Source: an uncultured Oscillospiraceae bacterium (GTDB taxonomy: Bacteria > Bacillota > Clostridia > Oscillospirales > Acutalibacteraceae). From it: 64,000 bases of DNA. Below are positions 34,296 through 42,477 of this stretch, piece by piece (positions within the stretch are counted from its first letter, which is position 1; each line of letters starts with the position of its first letter). The notes beneath the pieces were generated by a model. That model ran no database searches. It saw only the letters and a program-made list of their open reading frames with translations, and was not told the origin of the DNA. The stretch covers positions 89,333 through 153,332 of the forward strand of contig UQLQ01000002.1 of the NCBI GenBank assembly GCA_900541905.1, written 5' to 3'. Both the position numbers and the translations under genes were made by a program.

Positions 34296-35414
34296 CTATA
34301 CAATGCTGCCTTTGCTGATGAAAACAGGGTAAGTATCTGTACCCATAAAAGAGCGTCCATCTTGTATCACAACATCTTTATCTGTAATTACATTTTGCAA
34401 GTTACAGTCAGCACCGATACAAGTATCCTGCATAATGACACAATTTTTTAGTTTTGCACCTTTCGCTACTGTGACGCCGCGGAATAATATACTGTTTTGT
34501 ACTTCACCTTCAATGACACATCCATCTGCGATTAAGGATTGATTTACATTGGAACCAAGTCCATATCTTGCAGGCATGTCATCTCTCACTTTAGTGTAAA
34601 TTGGTTTATCAGGCTGAAACAGCTGTGTTTTCACATCAGGATTTAATAAATCCATATTTGCTTGAAAATAATCCTGTGTGGAACAAATTACTTTGGAATA
34701 ACCTTTAAATTCATAACAATAAAAACGATATTGAAACATATTGCGCTGAATAAAATCACGGTTAAAATTATACATATTTCTGCTGACACAGTCTTCTATT
34801 AATTCAATTAATAGGGGACGATTAATGACATACATGTTCAATCCGTAATTACATGGGCCATCCACTTTTGGATGAATCAGCATATCGCGCAATGCGCCGT
34901 TTTCTTTTACGCTGTATACAGTAGGTTCGCTCATATGCTGCGGAATGATGCCATGTTGATACACCGCGGTAATATCTGCTTGATTGCGTATATGTGCCTC
35001 CACTACATCATGATAGGGAATATTACAGACAATATCACAGTCACTGAGCAGAACATAATCTTCTTTTGATGTTACCAAAAAATGACGGATGGATTCCAAT
35101 GCTTCAATGCGGCTGTTGGATATATCCTGGTCTTGCTTTCCAAAAGGAGGAAGGAAAAAAAGACCGTCGCGTTTACGAGATAAATCCCATGCTTTGCCCG
35201 ACCCGAGATGATCCATTAAAGATTGGAAATTGCTTTTTGTCACAACGCCAACTTTACTGATACCCGAATTTACCATATTGGAAAGAGGAAAATCAATCAA
35301 GCGGTATCTGCCGCCGAAAGGAACGGAAGCTATGGTACGTTTTTCTGTCAGTTCACGAATTTTATCATCATGTACATTAGAAAATAAAACACCTACTACA
35401 TTATTGCCGCGCAT
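34296..35414 (-). CDS. glgD: GlgD, non-catalytic subunit of ADP-glucose pyrophosphorylase
   Basis: A 372-residue paralogue of GlgC found in Firmicutes. Nucleotidyltransferase domain (1-230) with FGGRYRLIDFPLSNMVNSGI, but the N-terminal GGxGxR loop is replaced by VLFSNVHDDK, so it is probably a regulatory partner of GlgC. The C-terminal left-handed beta helix (about 270-372) has hexapeptide repeats. ATG 35414, just one base from the glgC stop, with AGGAGGA inside the glgC end. In-frame codons upstream lie in glgC and are rejected. Confidence 0.92.
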   Translation of the reverse strand: MRGNNVVGVLFSNVHDDKIRELTEKRTIASVPFGGRYRLIDFPLSNMVNSGISKVGVVTKSNFQSLMDHLGSGKAWDLSRKRDGLFFLPPFGKQDQDISNSRIEALESIRHFLVTSKEDYVLLSDCDIVCNIPYHDVVEAHIRNQADITAVYQHGIIPQHMSEPTVYSVKENGALRDMLIHPKVDGPCNYGLNMYVINRPLLIELIEDCVSRNMYNFNRDFIQRNMFQYRFYCYEFKGYSKVICSTQDYFQANMDLLNPDVKTQLFQPDKPIYTKVRDDMPARYGLGSNVNQSLIADGCVIEGEVQNSILFRGVTVAKGAKLKNCVIMQDTCIGADCNLQNVITDKDVVIQDGRSFMGTDTYPVFISKGSIV

Positions 35415-35415
35415 A

Positions 35416-36633
35416 TTATAGTTCCTCCTTTTGGTCGTCTGCATCTAACATAGTTTTGGGAGGAATTACTGTGTTAGGTGCTACGATATAGTTGCCGCCT
35501 ACCACAGTTAAACCCCACTGTTCTAAATTTTCCATATCCTCAGGTCGCTTTCCCACTTCAGCATTTGCTTTTATAACAGCTTGTTCTCCTATAATTGCAT
35601 ATTGTACCGCTGCGCCTTCTTCTATTTTTGCACCCGGCATAATAATGGAGTCACGTACGACTGCGCCTTTTCCGATGGTAACATCCTCAAATACGATGGA
35701 GGAATCCAGTTCTCCGTAAATATCGCAACCTTCTGCAATTAAAGCGTTTTGTACATGTGCTTCATTGGAAATATAATGAGGAGGGAGTGTTGGATTACGA
35801 GAATAAATTTTCCAGCTTTCATCGCTTAAATCCAGAGGGACCTTTGGATTGAGCAGGTCCATATTGGATTCCCACAAACTATCAATGGTGCCTACATCTT
35901 TCCAATAACCTGAAAATTCATACGCCATCATTTTTTCGCCTGCACCCAGCATTGCGGGCAAAACATCGCCGCCAAAGTCATTGCTGGAGTTTGGGTTTGC
36001 TTCATCCTCAGTTAGGTACTTACGTAATTTGTCCCAGCTGAATACATAAATTCCCATAGATGCTTTGTTGCTCTTAGGCTGTTTTGGTTTTTCGTCAAAT
36101 TCGTAAATGGTTCCGTCTTCGTATGTATTTAAAATGCCGAATCGGGAAGCTTCTTCCATAGGAACTTCTATTTCCGCAATGGTGCACGCTGCGTGATGCT
36201 CTTTGTGGAACGCTACCATTTTGGAATAATCCATTTTATATATGTGGTCACCTGATAAAATGACAACGTAATCCGGATGATATCGTTCAATAAAATTAAT
36301 ATTCTGATAAATCGCATTTGCGGTTCCTTTGTACCAATCGGAACCGTCAATGTGCTGATAGGGAGGAAGAACATGTACACCGGCATCCAGACGGTCTAAG
36401 TCCCAAGGCTGTCCGCTGCCGATATAATCATTTAATATCAGCGGTTGATATTGTGTTAAAACACCTACGGTTTCAATGCCGGAATTGATACAGTTAGACA
36501 GTGGGAAATCTATAATACGGTATTTTCCGCCATAAGGAACCGCCGGTTTGGCAAGTTTTTTTGTCAGTACTCCTAATCTGCTGCCTTGTCCGCCTGCAAG
36601 CAGCATGGCAACTACTTCTTGTTTTGGTAACAT
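35416..36633 (-). CDS. glgC: Glucose-1-phosphate adenylyltransferase GlgC
   Basis: A 405-residue catalytic subunit with LLAGGQGSRLGVLTKKLAKP near the N-terminus (about 11-30), FPLSNCINSGI, SGDHIYKMDY (about 131-140) and FDEKPKQPKS, then a beta-helix domain. Makes ADP-glucose from glucose-1-phosphate and ATP, the committed step of glycogen synthesis. ATG 36633 is 8 bases from AAGGAGG; an ATG six bases earlier is too close to it. Confidence 0.95.
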   Translation of the reverse strand: MLPKQEVVAMLLAGGQGSRLGVLTKKLAKPAVPYGGKYRIIDFPLSNCINSGIETVGVLTQYQPLILNDYIGSGQPWDLDRLDAGVHVLPPYQHIDGSDWYKGTANAIYQNINFIERYHPDYVVILSGDHIYKMDYSKMVAFHKEHHAACTIAEIEVPMEEASRFGILNTYEDGTIYEFDEKPKQPKSNKASMGIYVFSWDKLRKYLTEDEANPNSSNDFGGDVLPAMLGAGEKMMAYEFSGYWKDVGTIDSLWESNMDLLNPKVPLDLSDESWKIYSRNPTLPPHYISNEAHVQNALIAEGCDIYGELDSSIVFEDVTIGKGAVVRDSIIMPGAKIEEGAAVQYAIIGEQAVIKANAEVGKRPEDMENLEQWGLTVVGGNYIVAPNTVIPPKTMLDADDQKEEL

Positions 36634-36670
36634 ATTCATTCCTCCTTGATGTATGCGTTTTGCTGCCGGA

Positions 36671-38692
36671 TTAATCCGCTTTTTTCTTCGTTTTCTTATC
36701 TGTTGTTTTCGTTTTTTTGTCTGCTGTTTTTCTTACAGTTTTCGTTACTTTGGTTGGTGTTTTGTCTGTATGTGCAGCCGCTTTGGTCTGTTTGCGGCGT
36801 TTGCATTTTAAATAAATAACAGATAGCGGTGGCAAGGTAAGCGGAATACATTGCTCAAAGCCATGCATAGGTTCATCCAGGGTTTTGATTGCATTTCCGT
36901 TTGTAATACCATTTCCGCCAAATTCCTCTGCATCTGTTGTAAAGACTTCTTCATAGGTACCTGTAAATGGTACACCAATACAGTAATGTTCTCTTTGTAC
37001 AGGTACAAAGTTACACACGGCAATGATTTCGCGGCCGCTTTTATCAATTCTGCGGAATGCAATGACACTTTGTTCATTGTCATCGTGAGCAATCCAGGAA
37101 AAGCCTTCCCAAGAAAAATCTACTTCCCATAAAGAAGGTGTATTCAAATAGAAGTGATTTAATGATTGGAAAAAATGTTTTGCTTTTTGGTGAAACGGAT
37201 AAGCAAGCAAAAGCCAATCCAATTCCTGCTCATAATTCCATTCAATAAACTGACAAAATTCTGTACCCATAAAGATTAGTTTTTTGCCCGGATGTGCCAT
37301 CATATATCCCATAAAAGCGCGAATGCCTGCCAGTTTTTGGTCATTGTCGCCCGGCATTTTATTAATAAGAGAACATTTGCCATGTACCACTTCATCATGA
37401 GAAATGGGTAGAATAAAGTTTTCTGAAAATGCATAAAAGAACGAGAATGTCAGTTTGTCGTGACTGCCTTTTCTGAACAATGGGTCAAGGCTCATATAAC
37501 TGAGCATATCGTTCATCCAACCCATATTCCATTTGTAATTAAAACCAAGACCACCACAGTAAGTAGGCTTTGATACCATGGGCCAAGAAGTGGATTCTTC
37601 AGCAATCATCATAACGGTAGGGAAAAGCTCAAACACGACTTCGTTTAATTTTTGCAGAAATGCAACCGCTTCCAAGTTTTCTTTGCCACCAAATTTGTTT
37701 GGAACCCATTGTCCGTCTTCACGGCTGTAATCCAAATAAAGCATGGAGGCAACCGCATCCACACGGAAGCCGTCAATATGAAATTCTTTCAGCCAAAAAA
37801 CGGCGCTGGAAATCAAAAAGTTTACTACTTCTGTTTTTCCGTAGTCAAATACCAAGGTACCCCAATCGCTGTGCTCTCCTTTTCTGGGATCAGCGTATTC
37901 ATAGCAGGCAGTACCGTCAAAACGGGCAAGCCCGCTTTCGTCCTTTGGAAAATGTGCCGGAACCCAGTCCATAATCACGCCGATACCCGCTTGGTGGCAC
38001 CTATCTACAAATTTCATAAATTCTTTTGGTTCCCCATAACGGGAAGTAGGCGCAAAATATCCGGTGACTTGGTATCCCCAAGAACCATCATACGGATATT
38101 CGGTGATAGGCATTAATTCAATATGGGTATAACCCATTTCTTTTATGTATGGAATTAACTCGTCCGCAATTTTTTCATAAGAGAATACATGTCCGTCTTG
38201 ATAGCGTTTCCAGGAACCCAGGTGTATTTCATAGATATTGACAGGTTGTTCATAGTGCGGGTGCTTTTCTTTTTCCTTGTACCAATCGGAATCGTTCCAC
38301 CGGTATCCTGAAAGGTCATAGTATTTGGAGGCTGTTCCCGGCCTTGTCTCAAAATGGTGTGCGTAAGGGTCACTTTTATAAATGAAATTGCCGTTATCAT
38401 CTTCGATTAAAAATTTGTAAGCTTCAAACTGAGCAAATTCAAACGGAAGCGTACACTCCCATACACCGTCACTGATTTTTTTCATAGGATGCGCAGAGGG
38501 ATTCCATTCATTAAAATCTCCAACAATAGAAGCAGAAATGGCATTTGGGGCCCAAACACGGCATACCATTCCCTGAGCGCCGTCTGTTATAGTTTTATGT
38601 ACTCCTAAGAACTCATATGCATATGGATTGGTTCCTTGATGAAATAACTGTAACGGGATTTGATTTTTTTCTTGATTGTTGATATTTTTCAC
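36671..38692 (-). CDS. glgB: 1,4-alpha-glucan branching enzyme GlgB with basic tail
   Basis: A 673-residue GH13 enzyme: CBM48 domain (about 25-120), catalytic barrel with GSWGYQVTGYFAPTSRYG, nucleophile Asp in GFRVDAVASM, acid/base Glu in IAEESTSWP and ISHDEVVHGK, and an all-beta C-terminal domain. The last 43 or so residues form an unusual Lys/Thr-rich tail (KTPTKVTKTVRKTADKKTKT), not part of the fold. Start GTG 38692, nine bases after GAAAGGGAG. First gene of the operon. Confidence 0.95.
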   Translation of the reverse strand: MKNINNQEKNQIPLQLFHQGTNPYAYEFLGVHKTITDGAQGMVCRVWAPNAISASIVGDFNEWNPSAHPMKKISDGVWECTLPFEFAQFEAYKFLIEDDNGNFIYKSDPYAHHFETRPGTASKYYDLSGYRWNDSDWYKEKEKHPHYEQPVNIYEIHLGSWKRYQDGHVFSYEKIADELIPYIKEMGYTHIELMPITEYPYDGSWGYQVTGYFAPTSRYGEPKEFMKFVDRCHQAGIGVIMDWVPAHFPKDESGLARFDGTACYEYADPRKGEHSDWGTLVFDYGKTEVVNFLISSAVFWLKEFHIDGFRVDAVASMLYLDYSREDGQWVPNKFGGKENLEAVAFLQKLNEVVFELFPTVMMIAEESTSWPMVSKPTYCGGLGFNYKWNMGWMNDMLSYMSLDPLFRKGSHDKLTFSFFYAFSENFILPISHDEVVHGKCSLINKMPGDNDQKLAGIRAFMGYMMAHPGKKLIFMGTEFCQFIEWNYEQELDWLLLAYPFHQKAKHFFQSLNHFYLNTPSLWEVDFSWEGFSWIAHDDNEQSVIAFRRIDKSGREIIAVCNFVPVQREHYCIGVPFTGTYEEVFTTDAEEFGGNGITNGNAIKTLDEPMHGFEQCIPLTLPPLSVIYLKCKRRKQTKAAAHTDKTPTKVTKTVRKTADKKTKTTDKKTKKKAD

Positions 38693-38733
38693 AATATATA
38701 ACTCCCTTTCGCATCCTATATTCGTTTAATTTA

Positions 38734-38761
38734 ATGATAGCATAAATTTTGGAAATTTCAA
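38734..38761 (-). promoter_or_regulatory. Sigma-A promoter of the glycogen operon
   Basis: On the minus strand TTGAAA (38756-38761), 16-base spacer, TATCAT (38734-38739) preceded by TGC (extended -10). It lies about 45 bases from the glgB start. Confidence 0.75.
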
Positions 38762-38804
38762 GGATTTTGGTGCTATTATCCTAAAAATTATTTTTGATAT
38801 TCCG

Positions 38805-38840
38805 CAATGTTAAGAAAATATGCACAAAAATTTAACATTG
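38805..38840. repeat. 9-bp inverted repeat between glgB and the symporter
   Basis: CAATGTTAA (38805-38813) and TTAACATTG (38832-38840) are perfect reverse complements with an 18-base gap. They lie between the divergent glgB and symporter genes, upstream of both promoters; a shared operator is possible. Confidence 0.4.
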
Positions 38841-38943
38841 TTATTGTTCTATCACACATCCATAATTCAAAGCAGTAAGTTCAAATTATAGCATAAGGTA
38901 CCTGTTGATATTTGTAATTATTTCATTTTTAAAAGCAGAGAAT

Positions 38944-38973
38944 TTGGCTGTCACCTTTTATGTTTCTTATAAA
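38944..38973 (+). promoter_or_regulatory. Possible promoter of the symporter gene
   Basis: TTGGCT (38944-38949), 18-base spacer, TATAAA (38968-38973). A moderate match to sigma-A, about 70 bases before the gene. Confidence 0.4.
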
Positions 38974-39042
38974 TATACATGAAATAGATGCTGTGAGAAT
39001 ACAATCTAATAAGATTGATGGAAAAGAAAGGCGGTTGAAAGG

Positions 39043-40416
39043 TTGTTGCAGGTGATAGAAAAAGCAAATCATTTCATACAACCTATCCTATGGGGTTGGC
39101 CTGTATTAATATGTATTTTGCTTGCGGGAATTTTATTTACTGTCAGGCTGCGTTTTTTTCAATTTACAAAAATAGGTTTATGGATGAAACTCACCTTTGC
39201 CGGTATGTTTCAAAGAAAAAAACAAAGCAATGATGGCATTTCTCCCTTTCAGGCACTGACAACAGCATTGGCAGGTTCCATAGGTACGGGAAATATTGTG
39301 GGCGTAGCAACTGCGCTGACACTTGGAGGTCCCGGCGCAATCTTTTGGATGTGGATTTCAGCCTTATTGGGAATGATGACTATATATGCGGAAACAGTAC
39401 TTGGTATGAAATATCGAAAAAAAGATAAAAACGGAAAATGGCTTGGCGGCGCTATGTATTACATAGAATACGGGTTAAAATGCAAACCGCTTGCCGTTGT
39501 ATTTGCCATTGCCTGCGTACTGGCATCCTTTGGAATGGGAAATATGGCGCAGGCAAATGCCATTGGCGGAGCCTTGCAGGACAGCTTTGGCGTAAATACT
39601 ACAATTACGGGAGTCGTTGTTGCGCTGATTGTGTTTATCATATTAAGCGGCGGTATCCAGAGAATTGCAAAGGTAACGGAAAAAGTAGTGCCTATTATGG
39701 CGGGTATTTATCTTTTGGCAGGTATCATTGTCATTGCGGTACATGGAACGATGCTTCCAAGTGTGTTTGGTCAAATTTTCTCCGGCGCGTTCAATTTACA
39801 AAGTGCAACAGGGGGCATCAGCGGTTCTGTTATGATGATTGCTCTGCGCAGCGGGGTATCACGGGGAATCTTTACAAATGAGGCAGGATTGGGTTCTTCG
39901 GTCATGGCGCATACGGAAGCGGACTGCAAAGAGCCGGCAGAGCAAGGAATGTGGGGGATTTTTCAGGTCTTTACCGATACCATTGTCATGTGTACCATCA
40001 CAGCTCTTTGTATTTTATGCAGCGGAGCTATGACAACGGGCAAAGATGGCGGTGCACTGAGTACAGCGGCATTTCACACGGTATTTGGAGTATTTGGAGA
40101 CGGTGTGATTTCCGTATCTATTACCTTATTTGCATTTGCAACCATGCTGGGGTGGTCTCACTACGGACAATGTGGACTGCGGTATTTGTGCGGAGATAAA
40201 TTGTTGATACCGTATCGTATCTTGTTTGCTTTTTTTGCAGCAGCCAGCTGCGGTATGGATTTAACATTGGTATGGGACATTTGTGACACGTTAAATGGAT
40301 TTATGGCAATACCGAATTTAGTAGCTATTTTTTTACTATCTAATCAAGTAATAAAAGAAACAAAGGAATATTTAAACAGAAGAAAAGAGTATAACAATTT
40401 AAAACAGCTGGAATAA
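39043..40416 (+). CDS. alsT: Alanine (or glycine):sodium symporter, AGCS family
   Basis: A 457-residue membrane carrier with about 11 spans and the AGCS signature LAGSIGTGNIVGVATAL (about 84-100) plus GGPGAIFWMW. Takes up alanine or glycine with sodium. Start chosen as TTG 39043, eight bases after AAAGGCGG; a GTG nine bases later with GAAAGG is equally possible. Single-gene unit ending in a shared convergent terminator. Confidence 0.9.
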   Translation: MLQVIEKANHFIQPILWGWPVLICILLAGILFTVRLRFFQFTKIGLWMKLTFAGMFQRKKQSNDGISPFQALTTALAGSIGTGNIVGVATALTLGGPGAIFWMWISALLGMMTIYAETVLGMKYRKKDKNGKWLGGAMYYIEYGLKCKPLAVVFAIACVLASFGMGNMAQANAIGGALQDSFGVNTTITGVVVALIVFIILSGGIQRIAKVTEKVVPIMAGIYLLAGIIVIAVHGTMLPSVFGQIFSGAFNLQSATGGISGSVMMIALRSGVSRGIFTNEAGLGSSVMAHTEADCKEPAEQGMWGIFQVFTDTIVMCTITALCILCSGAMTTGKDGGALSTAAFHTVFGVFGDGVISVSITLFAFATMLGWSHYGQCGLRYLCGDKLLIPYRILFAFFAAASCGMDLTLVWDICDTLNGFMAIPNLVAIFLLSNQVIKETKEYLNRRKEYNNLKQLE

Positions 40417-40437
40417 TCGTGCAGATATTTGCAAATA

Positions 40438-40471
40438 AAAAGGACACTTGTTATAATACAAGTGTCCTTTT
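40438..40471. terminator. Bidirectional terminator between convergent genes
   Basis: AAAAGGACACTTGT (40438-40451) pairs with ACAAGTGTCCTTTT (40458-40471). A/T runs on both sides serve the symporter (plus) and the regulator (minus), whose stop codon lies in the stem. Confidence 0.88.
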
Positions 40472-41171
40472 AATGATCGTGTTTCTTTTTGATTCCCATT
40501 TTCTGTTCTACGTTTTGAATCAGATTAAATAGGGAAGCTGCAAAAGAAGGATATTTTTTTGTAATGGATTCGGGAGATAAATTTGGAGCTTTTTCTTTTT
40601 CAAGCGGCTGCAAATCCTCTACAGCTTCTCCGCTGACGAGACAAGCCGCATTTGCTTCGGACAGTTCCATAGAAGCATTGGCAAGACCAAAATGTCTTTT
40701 GTAAGGTGCGGCAAAAAGTCCCTGCGGATTTTTAGGATTGGCAGAATACAACAAGCGAAAGATTTTATAAATGCTTGTAGATAAAAAAGAAGAGACTTCT
40801 TCTGTCAGCGCATGGTTATTGCATTCTTGTAAAATACCGTAGATGACATGAATGGAGTTCATAATCAATTTTTTATTTAAGGTAGCAATAATGCCTGTTT
40901 TGTGCTTTCCTTTTGATTCCGTGTCTTCCGGTAAATCATCTATTGTGATGGTGGCACCTGAACGGTTTGGAGATCTTCCCAATAAGTAATCGCAGGATAC
41001 GTTATAGAAGTTTGCAATTTTTACTACAAATTCCAAGCCACATTCGCGGATTCCCTTTTCATAGTGCGATAACAGCGCTTGAGAAACTTGTAATTCCTCT
41101 GCAGCCTTTTTTTGGCTCAGACCGCGTTCTTTTCGCAACAAAGTAATAATTCGTGGGAATGCGTCGTTCAC
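40470..41171 (-). CDS. XRE-family transcriptional regulator with unknown C-terminal domain
   Basis: A 233-residue protein. Residues about 5-62 are a helix-turn-helix of the XRE/Cro type (LSQKKAAEELQVSQALLSHY), ending in CDYLLGR. The remaining 165 residues are mostly helical and match no domain I know; AACL and ASMEL-like small-residue helices suggest dimerisation. GTG 41171 lies 7 bases after GGGAGG. Divergent from the phosphatase gene; likely autoregulated through TGTAAAG repeats at its promoter. Target genes unknown. Confidence 0.85.
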   Translation of the reverse strand: MNDAFPRIITLLRKERGLSQKKAAEELQVSQALLSHYEKGIRECGLEFVVKIANFYNVSCDYLLGRSPNRSGATITIDDLPEDTESKGKHKTGIIATLNKKLIMNSIHVIYGILQECNNHALTEEVSSFLSTSIYKIFRLLYSANPKNPQGLFAAPYKRHFGLANASMELSEANAACLVSGEAVEDLQPLEKEKAPNLSPESITKKYPSFAASLFNLIQNVEQKMGIKKKHDH

Positions 41172-41223
41172 ATAGGTACCTCCCTTCATCTGATATCATA
41201 GTTTTGAAAACTACTTAACAATA

Positions 41224-41258
41224 TGTAAAGTATACAATAAATATAACGCTTTGTAAAG
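41224..41258 (-). promoter_or_regulatory. Promoter of the XRE regulator with flanking TGTAAAG repeats
   Basis: On the minus strand TTTACA (41252-41257), 17-base spacer, TATACT (41229-41234). TGTAAAG occurs at 41224-41230 and 41252-41258 on the plus strand, covering both promoter elements; a candidate self-operator. Confidence 0.65.
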
Positions 41259-41299
41259 ACACTATATGTCGTATCTGAGGCAAAAAAGGAGCAAAATAT

Positions 41300-42004
41300 A
41301 TGAAGTCTTATACCATACATCTGATTCGCCACGGTATTTCTCAGGGAAATTTACTCGGCCAGTATATTGGCGTAACGGATTCCCCTTTATCCAAGGAAGG
41401 TAAAGAACAATTAAAACAGTTGGCAGAGCAAAACAGTTATCCGTACGCTCAAGCTTACTATACCAGTCCGTTGAGCCGTTGCGTGGATAGTTTAAACCTT
41501 ATTTATCCCAATGCAGAACCGACTGTGATTGAAGGTTTTAAGGAATGTAACTTTGGAAAATGGGAAGGAAAATCAGCAAAAGATTTGGAACATGATCCCG
41601 ATTTTATCCAATGGATGGAAAGCGGTTCCACCATGTCTCCGCCCGGAGGGGAAGATGGAGGCCACTTTATGCAGCGCGTCTGTATGGAGTTTGAAACATT
41701 TGTGGAACGTATGATGCGTAGTGGAGAGACATCGGCTGTATTGATGGTACACGGCGGAACCATTATGTCTATTTTATCGGCCTATGGGTTGCCAAGAGCA
41801 CCGTTTTATGACTGGATGGTAGAACCGGGACATGGCTATTCTTTGCGTATTACACCCGGTCTTTGGATGCGCTCTATGGTAGCGGAAGTGTACGATACCA
41901 TTCCTCCGAGAGAACAGCAGCAAAATAGGGAACATACTGTCATAGACTATGCAAGAGAAGCGGCAAACCGTGCGTTTGGCGATAAAGAAGAAACAGAATC
42001 TTAA
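41300..42004 (+). CDS. Histidine phosphatase (phosphoglycerate mutase superfamily)
   Basis: A 234-residue protein with the phosphohistidine motif LIRHGISQGN (His11), RC in SPLSRCVDSL, ECNFGKWEGK with the catalytic Glu region, and the second histidine in MVHGGTIMS. All catalytic residues are kept. Related enzymes include cofactor-dependent mutases, CobC and general sugar phosphatases. The C-terminal 30 residues are charged and extra. Substrate not predictable from context. ATG after AAAAAAGGAGC. Confidence 0.85.
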   Translation: MKSYTIHLIRHGISQGNLLGQYIGVTDSPLSKEGKEQLKQLAEQNSYPYAQAYYTSPLSRCVDSLNLIYPNAEPTVIEGFKECNFGKWEGKSAKDLEHDPDFIQWMESGSTMSPPGGEDGGHFMQRVCMEFETFVERMMRSGETSAVLMVHGGTIMSILSAYGLPRAPFYDWMVEPGHGYSLRITPGLWMRSMVAEVYDTIPPREQQQNREHTVIDYAREAANRAFGDKEETES

Positions 42005-42093
42005 AATAGGTGTTGTAATAAAATACAGAGTGGTATGTCAAAGACTTTGTACTGTCATATTATGTTTCTATGAAAGATAAATGCGTTTTACCC

Positions 42094-42123
42094 TTGACAA
42101 ATCATATGTATTGTGCGTATAAT
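42094..42123 (+). promoter_or_regulatory. Sigma-A promoter of the leu T-box operon
   Basis: Perfect TTGACA (42094-42099), 18-base spacer, perfect TATAAT (42118-42123). Expected start near 42130, about 350 bases before leuA. Confidence 0.88.
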
Positions 42124-42129
42124 AATTTT

Positions 42130-42440
42130 ACAAGTAAATTTATCTGAAGTATTTTCAGATAGCCCATAAAGACTTTGAAGGGAATAAGATAGTAGGGACA
42201 GAATTTCAGAGAGCTGCCGATTGGTGCGAGGCAGTACTGAACCTGGTATGTATAGCTCATCCCGGAGTTGCCGGCCTGATGATTTCATAGGGACGGACGT
42301 AAGGCTGCGTTATAGGCCGAATCTTGTTAGAGATGGTGAGGGTTTGCTGCGTGAGCATAAACCGAATTTGGGTGGTACCGCGAATTTGTATATTCGCCCC
42401 GAACAGCGTATGTGATATGACTGTTCGGGGCTTTTTTATT
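42130..42440 (+). promoter_or_regulatory. T-box leader with leucine (CUC) specifier
   Basis: A tRNA-sensing transcription attenuator. The T-box sequence GGGTGGTACCGCG lies at 42370-42382. Stem I features: AGATAGTAG near 42188, and AGAGAGCTGCCGATTGGTGC near 42209-42228 (distal loop). CTC followed by A at 42256-42258, just before the 3' side of stem I, is the likely specifier codon for leucine. A terminator closes the leader: GCCCCGAACAG (42396-42406) with CTGTTCGGGGC (42421-42431) and a T-run. Uncharged tRNA-Leu should allow read-through into leuA. Confidence 0.92.
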
Positions 42441-42477
42441 TGTAAAAATTGTAATTGATATAAAGGAGAGGATTATC

